From Chloroflexi bacterium RBG_16_57_11 (GTDB lineage Bacteria > Chloroflexota > Anaerolineae > Anaerolineales > UBA4823), in contig MGNS01000034.1 in NCBI GenBank assembly GCA_001795165.1, positions 1 through 12,142 on the forward strand: a stretch of 12,142 nucleotides of DNA. Direction: 5' to 3'. A model generated the notes under the pieces. That model had not been told where the DNA came from and made no database searches. It saw nothing but the letters and a program-made list of their open reading frames with translations. Position 1 is the stretch's first letter; every line of letters starts with the position of its first letter. This document shows positions 1-7,651 of the stretch, piece after piece. Both the position numbers and the translations under genes were made by a program.

Positions 1-270
1 CAGGTTGTAGATCGAGCGGTGGCACTCGTCGGTGATGATGAAATCGTAATATTCTATACCCGGCGGGCTTTGGCATGCTTGACCAGGCGGTAGACGAAGT
101 TGACCGCGGTGAAGGTCTTGCCGCTGCCGGCAGCCATCTGGATCAGGGCGCGCGGCCGGTCGGCGGCGAAGGAGTCCTCCAGGTTGCGGATGACCTCCAC
201 CTGGGCCGGCCAGAGGTGATCGGTGATGAGGGGATAATTCCCAGGCATGTCCCGCAAGCGTCCGCGCAAC

Positions 271-293
271 GTAGGGGCGGACGGTGTCCGCCC
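271..293 (+). repeat. REP unit 1: GTAG plus hairpin
   Basis: GTAG at 271-274 is followed at once by a perfect 8-bp stem, GGGCGGAC (275-282) with GTCCGCCC (286-293), around the 3-base loop GGT. It forms the left arm of the 78-bp element. Its outer part, GTAGGGGCG, is identical to unit 2; the inner stem differs but still pairs. Confidence 0.8.
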
Positions 294-323
294 TGTCTCG
301 GGCGCGTCCTAGAGCGCAATCTC

Positions 324-346
324 GGGCGCATGCCATGCGCCCCTAC
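324..346 (-). repeat. REP unit 2: GTAG plus hairpin, inverted
   Basis: Read on the minus strand, GTAG (346-343) is followed by a perfect 9-bp stem, GGGCGCATG (342-334) with CATGCGCCC (332-324), around a single-base loop. It is the inverted partner of unit 1 and forms the right arm of the 78-bp element. Confidence 0.8.
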
Positions 347-490
347 GGGGTTCATCGATCCATTCCGCCAGGGTCTCAGGGCGGTGGAAGGCGAAGACGC
401 GGCGCGAGCGCGGCTCGGGGTCGCGGTTATCGCGGAAGAAGGTCTCCACCCCGGTGCTCTCGTACAGGAAGGGCAGCGGCAGGGCGATAT

Positions 491-504
491 GCGGGACGCG
501 GGAC
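491..504. repeat. 7-bp tandem duplication GCGGGAC x2 causing a frameshift in hsdR
   Basis: GCGGGAC occurs twice in direct succession (491-497 and 498-504). On the coding (minus) strand this is GTCCCGC twice. Removing one copy joins LQANVP directly to HIALPLPFLYE in one frame, which matches HsdR-type sequence at this point. The duplication, a likely replication-slippage product, is therefore the direct cause of the frame change. Confidence 0.85.
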
Positions 505-759
505 GTTGGCCTGCAAACCCGCGGCGTACACGCCGGCCTGTTCCGCCACACCCGCCAGGGGGATGCCCTCGGCCTTGGCCTCCAGGACGCCGGCAGCTTT
601 GCGATCCACGAACAGCAGGTAATCGGCATAGCCGGTCTGCAGGGGGTACTCGCGCACCGCCACGCCACGCCCGGCGTGCAGGTTCATCGCGGCGCGGTCC
701 TACACCACCCATCCGCAGGCGGTGAGCTGGGCGTCGATGTTCTGGCGCTCACTTGTTAT

Positions 760-879
760 ATACCTGCGAGAAGCGGTGTGTGTTAGGCTTGTTTCGATAA
801 CCTGCAGGCTTGACCGGACATTCAGGGCTTCTTTATAGATGCCTGTGATCTCGATTCGGTTGGTCCACCCAAAGAAGGG
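760..879. other. Intergenic gap between the 613-residue CDS and the hsdR remnant; nothing identified
   Basis: This stretch of about 120 bases follows the stop codon of the last operon gene and precedes the hsdR remnant on the same strand. I see no strong GC stem followed by a T run on the minus strand, only a 4-bp stem near 862-874 and the 8-bp palindrome CCTGCAGG at 801-808. One minus-strand frame stays open from here into hsdR, but no start codon or recognisable protein appears in it. No promoter is evident. Transcription from the operon may run into the hsdR remnant. Confidence 0.6.
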
Positions 880-2721
880 TTATCCTTCCTGATCCAACGG
901 CACAATCCGATCAAACTCTAGCCCACTCGATCCCTGACCGCGGCCAGTCTGTTTTCTCCGGCCAAGCCAGGTGTAAATCCTGCCATCCCACCAGCGGGCT
1001 CGCTGGTAAGTGCGGGTCACGATGGCGCCGGCGCGGGGGACCTCTTCCTCGTGAATGAAAAGGGGCTTTTTCGGGATCTCATCCAGCCCGGGGCGCAGAA
1101 TTGCTCCGCGCGGCTCCACAGGAACGGGCGGATCTACTGTAAGACGCGGCATGGCCGCTCGCTGCAGGCGGATATCGCGGTTGGAGCCTGGGATGTGGAC
1201 CGGGATGAGAGGGATCCAGTTCTCGGAAACTCTTGTCCCTAGACGGTATTGGATAGCGGCCCCGGTGTCGATACGATGTTCCTGCTCCGGCTGAGCCTGT
1301 GCCAAAAAATGACGATCCAGGGCAGTGGCGGCCTCGTATCCGTCGATCCCGCCCCCCGCCAGACCCGGTATGACCTGCTCGATCCCCCAGACCATATTTG
1401 CCATCTCATCTCGGGTGAGGATCAACTTCTCCAGTGGGGCGCTCTCTCGTATCTTTCCCAGCACTGGAGGCAAGAACAGGCGCCGGTCGATGTCCTTCCC
1501 CTGTCTGTCCTTCAGGTAAAACATTCCCCAGTGGTTGCCTTCGCCGTTAATCGAGTTCACCGCCGGCCGGACAAGCGTGCGCACCCCGAACACATCGGTG
1601 ACAACAATCCCGATCACTTCAGATAGAACACCCACGCGCAATCGGTAGGGGACCAAGCTCCAATCACTCCCGTACACCAGCCCGAACTCGGCCAGGATAA
1701 GCGTCGCCAAATCGGTGGTGCTGGGTTGAATGCTGCCGAAATCGGTTTTGCGATCCTCGAACTCCCACCAGCGAATGTTGGGCATGCCGGGGAACTCGAC
1801 CGGGTTAGGTATGAAGGTAAGCGCTTCTTCCGTTTCGAAACCGTATGCCGGGATTTCTATCCCGGGTTTATCCGTTAGCTTGTGCGCAGAGTCGAGATCG
1901 AAGGAATACCAGTCCAGGCTGCCATGATGGTACTGTTCAGCGTATAGCACTGTCTGCAGCTTCCCTTGCGGATCGGCCGGCGCGGTGCAGGCGAACTGAT
2001 ATTCCAGGTAGGAATCTGCCCAAGACGGGTCGTCATCGTCCTCCGGCTGGCTGTATGTCCTCCGGAACCAGCTTTGGAAGGCTTCCGCCGCCGACTTGAT
2101 CCTGTTACGTATTGTCGTGTTCTGCACAGCGGTGGCTAACCAGGCGGCATGCTCGTCTGGTCTTGCGCGCATGGCCTCCAGTAGCCGCCCGCCGTCTACA
2201 GACCGGCCCTTGAGCGCCTCGAACATTTGCCAGGCCTGCCGGTCGCTGCGAAGCTGTGCCTGGCCGAGCACAGACGACGGCTCCAAAAAACCAAACCGAT
2301 CCAAATATCGCGCCTTAATATTGTTGTCCGGGCGAAGCAGCTTAAACCAGTGACGCCCGAGCCGGGCGCGTGTCATCAAGTCGAACGGGATAGGCTCGCG
2401 TTCAACCCTTGTCTCCAACGGCAGCGTGTCATCGTAAGCAACAGCCTGCATCTCAGGCCCGGCAGCGTACCGGTTGAGGCGGGCGGCGCGCACCTGCACC
2501 TTGGCCGTGGTGGCGGAGCCAGCGTCCTCACCCTGAAATTCGCCAAACTGCCACTGGCGGCAGAGCATCCATAGGGGATCGCGGATCTCCGCTCGCAAGC
2601 TGCGATCAAAGTCCTGTGCGCGCGGCCGACCTTCCAGACGGTTCCAGGTCAGGACGGCTGGGCGGAAGCGTCCGGTGAGCAGCTTCGCTTTAAGTTGTGG
2701 ATCGATCTCGACTTGTGCCAT
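880..2721 (-). CDS. Conserved large protein of unknown function (613 aa), last gene of the DUF6603-associated operon
   Basis: I do not know a function for this protein. From memory, its blocks recur in bacterial hypothetical proteins: RDPLWMLCRQWQFGEFQGE at 47-65, AEQYHHGSLDWYSFDL at 261-276, FPGMPNIRWWEFEDRKTDFG at 310-329, TTDLATLILAEFGLVYGSDW at 335-354, and a C-terminal block with QRARWWDG, TWLGRRK and GSSGLEFD (573-604). The protein is rich in Trp and charged residues, with an acidic patch near 227-234 (PEDDDDPS). No signal peptide or membrane segment is visible. The ATG at 2721 is supported by AGAGG at 2727-2731 on the minus strand, 5 bases upstream. It lies 12 bases after the stop of the 1634-residue gene, so the two are probably translationally coupled. 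The stop is TAA at 880-882. The CDS and family membership are secure; the role is unknown. It may be a structural subunit working with the other three products. Confidence 0.93.
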   Translation of the reverse strand: MAQVEIDPQLKAKLLTGRFRPAVLTWNRLEGRPRAQDFDRSLRAEIRDPLWMLCRQWQFGEFQGEDAGSATTAKVQVRAARLNRYAAGPEMQAVAYDDTLPLETRVEREPIPFDLMTRARLGRHWFKLLRPDNNIKARYLDRFGFLEPSSVLGQAQLRSDRQAWQMFEALKGRSVDGGRLLEAMRARPDEHAAWLATAVQNTTIRNRIKSAAEAFQSWFRRTYSQPEDDDDPSWADSYLEYQFACTAPADPQGKLQTVLYAEQYHHGSLDWYSFDLDSAHKLTDKPGIEIPAYGFETEEALTFIPNPVEFPGMPNIRWWEFEDRKTDFGSIQPSTTDLATLILAEFGLVYGSDWSLVPYRLRVGVLSEVIGIVVTDVFGVRTLVRPAVNSINGEGNHWGMFYLKDRQGKDIDRRLFLPPVLGKIRESAPLEKLILTRDEMANMVWGIEQVIPGLAGGGIDGYEAATALDRHFLAQAQPEQEHRIDTGAAIQYRLGTRVSENWIPLIPVHIPGSNRDIRLQRAAMPRLTVDPPVPVEPRGAILRPGLDEIPKKPLFIHEEEVPRAGAIVTRTYQRARWWDGRIYTWLGRRKQTGRGQGSSGLEFDRIVPLDQEG

Positions 2722-2726
2722 CTGGG

Positions 2727-2731
2727 CCTCT
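2727..2731 (-). promoter_or_regulatory. Ribosome binding site for the 613-aa CDS
   Basis: AGAGG on the minus strand sits inside the 12-base gap between the stop codon of the upstream gene (2734-2736) and the ATG at 2721, with a 5-base spacer. It supports this start and coupling to the upstream gene. Confidence 0.6.
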
Positions 2732-2733
2732 GC

Positions 2734-5700
2734 TTATTCGTTCGGATTTTTCTGAAATTGCACGGCCGTCTCGTAAACCAGGTCAGTGGAGATGGTCGCC
2801 ATGGGGTGGCTTGCTACCGGGGTAATAATCGCGGGGAGCAGCTGCCCGTACATCGTATCCCCAAGCTGTTCAGGCTCGACCGCCCGTAGTTTTGCCCGAT
2901 GCAGGGTGTCTTGCAGGATACCGACCAGCTTATCCCAGGTCCAGGCGCCCGTAATCTCCGGCGTCACTGCCAGCAGCAGGGTCTGCGGTGGCTCAGTATT
3001 TGGCTGGTTGAAGTGAAAGGCAATACCAGTGGTCTCAGATTTGCTCGGGATGACTTCGGTCCATTCGTCGATTAACAGGCCCTTCTGCGGTTGAGATGGC
3101 TTAAATTCAGCAGCCGGCAGCACCTGGAGCACGGATAGAAATTCCCCTTCCGGGAGGTATGCTTCGGGATAGGCTACCGCTACCCAGTGATCCGCCTTTC
3201 GGAAAGGCAATTGGATAGGCTTCAAATGCGTGCGAGGCGTTCCAAAGTTTTCTCCAAGGATGGAGATCGTTTCCAGGGTGTTGAGATTTGGCTGCACGCG
3301 CGCCGCCCCATGGAGCCATTCTTCCAGGATCAACGGGTTGTCTTTGTGATGGCGGGTCAGGTTGTTTGGCTGAGGTGCGTCGCGGAAGGTCGCCGCGGCC
3401 TGCAGCTCTCTTGGGTCCTTGAAAGTGAAATTTGGGATCAGGTTGAACGCCGGCCCGAAGATGGCCTGGGCGGCAGAGCGATAGCGAGCAGCGCGTTCTT
3501 GGGCGGTCACTGATATATCGTCGGCGGAGGCTTTCAGAGCCTGGGCATCTGCCAGGTTCCGAGAGGCTATGGCGTGGATTTTCACCGCCTGGCTGGTCAG
3601 GGTAGCTTTGGCTTTGGGGGAGACGCCAAACGCGCTGAGCGGGAAGGCATCCGGCAGGCCAAAATTGGCCAGTGTGCGTAGCGCAGCGCGCAACTTTTCG
3701 GCGTTAGCCCGATTCGGAATCGGCTGGTTATCAGCGCCCAAGGGAGGCATGGCCGCACCGAGCGCATCCACGGCCGACTTAAAGACAGTCAAGGCCGACT
3801 GCAAGCGGGTTTTTAGCTCCCCCAGGACGATCCCCTGGGGGTTGGGTTCTACGGCGGTGTTGCTGGTCGATTCGGAAGGCAGTTCATAATCGCTCGCTCC
3901 CAATGGGCGGCAACTGATGATGATCCGGCGCAGCGCCCGCAGAAGCGGCAGCAGTTCGAACAGTGTGACCGCTCGCGGATCGGTGGGCTCAGCCATGAAA
4001 TCGATCTGCACTTCCATGGCATCGTCCTTCTGGTTGCGGCGGTTATTGAAGGCAATCCTGGATTCCAGTTCCGTGGTCTCTCCAACCAGGTCATCTCCAA
4101 TCAGGTAGACCAGGTCGATTGGTTGCAGCGCCAGGCCGGTCAGGCTCTGTGTAACGGCAGTTCTGCCTCCCAGACTGACGGCATAATGTATCTTGCCAGG
4201 AGGCGGAAGCAGATTTCCCAGCCAGGCGTTCAGCCCCGGTTCTACCGTGGACCTTTTACTCAATACACCCGGCCAGGGACTGGCAATGGCACTGGTTTGC
4301 ACGTGCAGTGCTACGCGGTGGGTGAGCGCTGCCCCGCTGCGCGGCGTCCGGAGAATGTCGGGATCGGGGGGGGTGTCTCCCTGGGTCATGGCTTTCAGCA
4401 TAGCCCCAGCCCGGTCGAAATTGCCCTGGGTGACCTGGTAGACCCCCTCGGCCAAGGACAGGTCGGCGATGGCGTCCAGGCTTTCGGCCATGCGGGCAAC
4501 TTCCGCCTGGATAGCTCTGCCTTGCGTGGAATTTTTGGGGGGCAGGTCGGGGATGCCATATTTGTAGGTTAACGGCTCGTCGGACAGGAAAACCGCCTCG
4601 ACCAGGGCATAACCATCGAAAACGTTGCGGGCTTCCTTGGTTTCGATCTGCTGGCCGGTTTCATCCCTGGTAATCTTGTCGGCCACCAGTGGAAATCTTT
4701 CACGGAACATCGGGATAAACGTGTTCAGGGTTGGGTCGCCGTAGCGGTCGTGAAGGCCACGCTCAAACTGGTAGCCGAGCAAAGCACCCAGCTCCTGGCC
4801 ATTGCGTACGCCATCCATGAAAGCCAGGGCGACGCGCGCCCGCTCTGAGGACAGGTCCACCGCCATTTTCTCGGGGTGGCCTGGATCGAAATGGGTGAGG
4901 TAAGCGCTGCGCAGTACGGCCGCAGACACCGCATGGTTGAGCGATGGAGCGTGGATGAAACCGGCGTTGTCGGGCTGCTCGAAAAGAGCGCCATCCTGCT
5001 GGGGGTCGTGGAGCGAGGCAGGGATAGAAGCCAGGTCGGCGGCGATCGGCTCGGGGCCCGGGCGCAGGTCTTCGACCCAGCCAAACGCCCCCAGGTAAAG
5101 CCCCTGAACTCGCTTGGCGAACGCCCCACCACTCGCCAGAGGGTAGCGCTGCTGCTGCAGCCGGCGGTGGAAGCACCCGGTCTGCCAGGCGTCCAACCGG
5201 TAAGAGCACAGGTCGATATGCTCGGCGAACGCACACTCCAGCTGGGCTGTTTTCAGGTTCACCAGCGCCCGGATCGCTCGAACCACCTGGCGCAGATCTT
5301 CAGCTTCCGGGAGAAGCTGGCCCTCTTCAGAGAGTAAAAATTCAGCGATGCTCTCACCCTTCTGGCTGATGTTGGGCATGATCTCACTGATATCGGCGTC
5401 CATGAATTCCCAGCGTGTGACCGTGCGTTGGAACTGGATATTGCCCATCTCCACTTCGCGCCGCGCTTCGAAGGGGACGAGCTTCGTCCGGGCATAGAGC
5501 CGCAGGACGGCGTCGTGGATAGCTTCGAGCAAGGAGGAGCGCAGCAAACGATAGAGCAGCGGGCGGGGGATGGGCAACGTCTCGCCGGCCTTGTTTTCGA
5601 AGCGCTGGGCTTTAATCACCCGATATGGGCTGAAGCCCAGCCAGCCGATATAATTGGTCTCGATGACGGCATTGGGGTCCTGGGGGTTGGGCGCCTGGTA

Positions 5701-7638
5701 GATCTTTCTCAACTGTTTGGTCTCGGAAAGCTTTTCGGCCTCGTCCTCGGGAATGTCATCGACCAACGGATCCCGGATCAGGTCGTGGCGCGTGAAGAAC
5801 GACAGGTTGAAAATACCCGGCAGCGAAGTAGCCGTGATCCCCAGCTCATCTGCCAGACTTCGCCCGGCTGCCTCCAGCATGTCCAACATATCCCGCCCCT
5901 GAAAATCTCCGGGCATGAACGCCTCGTAGTTCCACAGGTACTCCATCCCGACGGCGTGGCGGCGGTAAAATTCAACCGACGAAGCCTGCAGCCCGATGGT
6001 GTTGAGCAGGTTCTTGAACGGATCGCCCGGCGCGCCGACGCGCGCCGCGCCCGGGATCAGTCCCTGCATGGTCCGCTGGAGGGCGCGCATCGCATCGTAC
6101 AGGTCATTCAGACCGGAGAGCTGGGCGCCGTCTGCGTCTTGCGACCACTTCCAGTGGGCGAAATCGCTGGTGAGCAGAACGCCATACGGCTGGGCGCCCA
6201 CCCGGATGGCCAGCAGCGGCCCGCGCCCGGAGACGAAATCGGTGAACAGATCTCGCACCAAAACCGCACGCGCGGTGCTGAGGTGCAGCATATCATCCGT
6301 GTAATAACCCAGCGTTGCGTGCCACAAGGCCTGGTTCATCAGCATAGCTTCCCGGGCATCGCTCCGGTCGGCGTGGCGGATGCGCTGGAATAATTCGTGG
6401 CGAATGCCCAGAGCTTCCACCAGCCGCTGCCCATCGCGTTTCGCCAGCGCGGCGTTGGTCGGCTCGAAGAGCGATTTGCCGGTCTCGACGTCAAAGCTGG
6501 CTTCCGCCCCAGGATCCTGGCTGGAAAAACCGGAGCTCTGCCGTTCGGTGTTGTTGGTCGGGGTCCTCTGGGGGACCAGGCTCAGACCGTCCGGCGAGTA
6601 GCTGTGGTTTTCGAATAGCTCCTCGACCAATGCCTGGATTTCGGTTTCATCTGCAGACAGGCGCAGGCCCAGGACGAACAGTTTGGCGAATCCGTCGGTG
6701 TCAAAGGGCGGTTGGAGCTCGATCTGCACGCCCATACCGACCTCTACCGCCTTCTGAAAGTCATAGATCCAGGCGATTTCCTTGCCGACCAGGAGCTGGC
6801 CGCCTTGCTGCTGGAAATCATCACCAAGGATCTGAGGGTTCGGGCCGAGGATGAGCGGGTCGGGGATTGGGTTTCCGGCCTTGCGGAAAACCTCCGTTCC
6901 GCCGGAGAAACCCATCACCACAAAGCGGTCAGGCATGACTTTCGAGCGGGGAGCCAGGCTCCAGCTCTCCGGCTTCAAGCTCCCGTCTGGGAACTGCGGG
7001 AACTTCAAATCTTCAACCCTGGGCACGTCCAGCTTAGCGGGTTTTGTCTGGCTGGCGATCCAGGCGGCGCGCGGCCCGCCATTCGCCTCTGCCAACGCCC
7101 GCCAGGCGCCCTTCTCGATCGCCTGCCGGGCTTTCGAATCGGTCTCCCGCCGGGCGCGCCAGATTTCCCGCCAGTAGGTCATCCCGGCAGCGGCTTCATC
7201 CCCAGTCAGGGTCTTCTCGTGCGTGTGGACGGCGATGTCGTCGGGGAAGATACGCACCCACAGCTCCTTGTGGTCTGCGACCTGCACAAAACGGGTCTCG
7301 ATGCGCACCGGAACCAGGAGGAACGGCAGGCGATCATCCAGGCCTTCGACCTGCTCCCAGGGCGGGGGTGACGGCGCGGCGACAAGCAACGATGCGCTGA
7401 GCGGGCCTCCCGGAGCGGCGGCCTCGATTGCCTGCCTGATCTGCCCCTCCAGATCGGCCATCTCTTGCAGAAGCGCAGTCTCCTCGTCCGTCCCGGCCTG
7501 GCCCGTGCGCTGAAGGCGGACCAGCTGGGCATGGCGATAGCGCAACAGGTTACGGCGCTGCTCGAGGAGCTCTTCGAATTCAGCCCGGGCCTGCCTGGCG
7601 GCTCGCGCCCGCTCCCGGTATTCATCAAGTTCGCTCAT
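2734..7638 (-). CDS. Conserved giant protein of unknown function (1634 aa), DUF6603-associated operon
   Basis: The function is unknown. Residues 2-74 are highly charged and helical (RERARAARQARAEFEELLEQ), a probable coiled coil. Conserved blocks recalled from similar hypothetical proteins follow: PVRIETRF at 110-117, WVRIFPDDIAVHTHE at 127-141, IRVGAQPYGVL at 478-488, RLDAWQTG at 814-821, GFIHAPSL at 893-900, DLSSERARVALAFMDGVR with LGALLGYQFERGLHDR at 927-965, EPGLNAWLG at 1133-1141 and LQPIDLVYL at 1171-1179. Next comes a long Ala/Leu-rich helical stretch (about 1240-1420) and a C-terminal block starting LLIDEWTEVIP at 1521. No signal peptide or membrane helix is apparent. The frame is open 33 codons further up, to 7737, but I chose ATG 7638: it has AAAGG 8 bases upstream, and the longer version would overlap the preceding gene by 88 bases with an unconvincing N-terminus. 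The stop is TAA at 2734-2736. An 8-base C run occurs at codons 1089-1091. Confidence 0.95.
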   Translation of the reverse strand: MSELDEYRERARAARQARAEFEELLEQRRNLLRYRHAQLVRLQRTGQAGTDEETALLQEMADLEGQIRQAIEAAAPGGPLSASLLVAAPSPPPWEQVEGLDDRLPFLLVPVRIETRFVQVADHKELWVRIFPDDIAVHTHEKTLTGDEAAAGMTYWREIWRARRETDSKARQAIEKGAWRALAEANGGPRAAWIASQTKPAKLDVPRVEDLKFPQFPDGSLKPESWSLAPRSKVMPDRFVVMGFSGGTEVFRKAGNPIPDPLILGPNPQILGDDFQQQGGQLLVGKEIAWIYDFQKAVEVGMGVQIELQPPFDTDGFAKLFVLGLRLSADETEIQALVEELFENHSYSPDGLSLVPQRTPTNNTERQSSGFSSQDPGAEASFDVETGKSLFEPTNAALAKRDGQRLVEALGIRHELFQRIRHADRSDAREAMLMNQALWHATLGYYTDDMLHLSTARAVLVRDLFTDFVSGRGPLLAIRVGAQPYGVLLTSDFAHWKWSQDADGAQLSGLNDLYDAMRALQRTMQGLIPGAARVGAPGDPFKNLLNTIGLQASSVEFYRRHAVGMEYLWNYEAFMPGDFQGRDMLDMLEAAGRSLADELGITATSLPGIFNLSFFTRHDLIRDPLVDDIPEDEAEKLSETKQLRKIYQAPNPQDPNAVIETNYIGWLGFSPYRVIKAQRFENKAGETLPIPRPLLYRLLRSSLLEAIHDAVLRLYARTKLVPFEARREVEMGNIQFQRTVTRWEFMDADISEIMPNISQKGESIAEFLLSEEGQLLPEAEDLRQVVRAIRALVNLKTAQLECAFAEHIDLCSYRLDAWQTGCFHRRLQQQRYPLASGGAFAKRVQGLYLGAFGWVEDLRPGPEPIAADLASIPASLHDPQQDGALFEQPDNAGFIHAPSLNHAVSAAVLRSAYLTHFDPGHPEKMAVDLSSERARVALAFMDGVRNGQELGALLGYQFERGLHDRYGDPTLNTFIPMFRERFPLVADKITRDETGQQIETKEARNVFDGYALVEAVFLSDEPLTYKYGIPDLPPKNSTQGRAIQAEVARMAESLDAIADLSLAEGVYQVTQGNFDRAGAMLKAMTQGDTPPDPDILRTPRSGAALTHRVALHVQTSAIASPWPGVLSKRSTVEPGLNAWLGNLLPPPGKIHYAVSLGGRTAVTQSLTGLALQPIDLVYLIGDDLVGETTELESRIAFNNRRNQKDDAMEVQIDFMAEPTDPRAVTLFELLPLLRALRRIIISCRPLGASDYELPSESTSNTAVEPNPQGIVLGELKTRLQSALTVFKSAVDALGAAMPPLGADNQPIPNRANAEKLRAALRTLANFGLPDAFPLSAFGVSPKAKATLTSQAVKIHAIASRNLADAQALKASADDISVTAQERAARYRSAAQAIFGPAFNLIPNFTFKDPRELQAAATFRDAPQPNNLTRHHKDNPLILEEWLHGAARVQPNLNTLETISILGENFGTPRTHLKPIQLPFRKADHWVAVAYPEAYLPEGEFLSVLQVLPAAEFKPSQPQKGLLIDEWTEVIPSKSETTGIAFHFNQPNTEPPQTLLLAVTPEITGAWTWDKLVGILQDTLHRAKLRAVEPEQLGDTMYGQLLPAIITPVASHPMATISTDLVYETAVQFQKNPNE
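4366..4373. repeat. Homopolymer tract G8 (C8 on the coding strand)
   Basis: Eight consecutive Gs on the plus strand encode part of DTPPDPD around residues 1089-1091 of the 1634-residue protein. The frame is intact as written. Tracts of this length slip readily in replication or sequencing. Confidence 0.9.
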
Positions 7639-7646
7639 GGGACCTA

Positions 7647-7651
7647 CCTTT
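7647..7651 (-). promoter_or_regulatory. Ribosome binding site deciding the start of the 1634-aa CDS
   Basis: AAAGG on the minus strand overlaps the TAA stop (7650-7652) of the upstream gene and lies 8 bases before the ATG at 7638. The spacing is ideal and supports MSELDEYRE as the N-terminus rather than the longer open frame starting at 7737. Confidence 0.8.

Larger units (their letters stand above)
270..347. mobile_element. REPIN-like/MITE-like 78-bp insertion inside the hsdR remnant
   Basis: The ends form a perfect 10-bp inverted repeat, CGTAGGGGCG (270-279) against CGCCCCTACG (338-347). Each end is a GTAG tetranucleotide followed by a GC-rich hairpin, the two pointing inward. This is the layout of REP doublets (REPINs), which RAYT tyrosine transposases of the IS200-like Y1 family mobilise. 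Inside are two copies of CTCGGGCGC (297-305 and 321-329). The element falls between the HsdR segments ending ETLAEWIDEP and starting TLRGRLRDMP, so it looks inserted. At 78 bp (26 codons) it keeps the reading frame, but it brings an in-frame TAG (309-311). No RAYT gene is in the window, and I cannot define a target-site duplication. The REPIN assignment rests on architecture, not on a match to a catalogued family. Confidence 0.75.
1..759 (-). pseudogene. hsdR: Type I restriction enzyme R subunit (hsdR), 5' remnant, multiply disrupted and cut by left edge
   Basis: HsdR is the ATP-dependent translocase and endonuclease subunit of type I restriction-modification. Three stretches in two frames rebuild its N-terminus. 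Frame 1 (759 to about 498) reads SERQNIDAQLTACGWVV, then MNLHAGRG, then the nuclease region with GYADYLLFVDRKA and VLEAKAEG, holding the D and E-x-K expected of the PD-(D/E)XK site. Frame 2 (about 497 to 57) reads PLPFLYESTGVETFF and VFAFHRPETLAEW, then, past an insertion, the Walker A motif AAGSGKT. Frame 1 returns at 54 with DFIITDECHRSIYNL, the DEAD/DECH-box motif II, and runs off the window. Lesions: ATA where ATG is expected (757-759), TAG (700-702), a 7-bp duplication (491-504), an insertion with a stop (270-347), and loss of the segment between motifs I and II (near 54-59). The family identity is very secure. No hsdM or hsdS is in view. The gene cannot make a full protein. Confidence 0.95.

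Noticed and set aside
75..725. 216-codon plus-strand open frame over the hsdR remnant
   Set aside because: The minus strand carries recognisable HsdR motifs throughout. The plus frame is Arg/Pro/Gly-rich shadow sequence and crosses the inserted repeat.
760..879. Rho-independent terminator or upstream extension of hsdR in the gap
   Set aside because: Only very short stems with no T run are present. The open frame in the gap lacks a start codon and does not resemble the HsdR N-terminus.
5428..6393. 321-codon open frame on the plus strand
   Set aside because: It is antisense to the 1634-aa gene across recognisable conserved blocks, with no Shine-Dalgarno sequence or domain seen. It is a shadow frame.
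2734..7638. Possible Tc-toxin A-like or phage tail structural identity for the giant protein
   Set aside because: Size and helical/beta mix are reminiscent, but I see no recognisable Tc toxin or tail-protein motif. Naming it would be invention.
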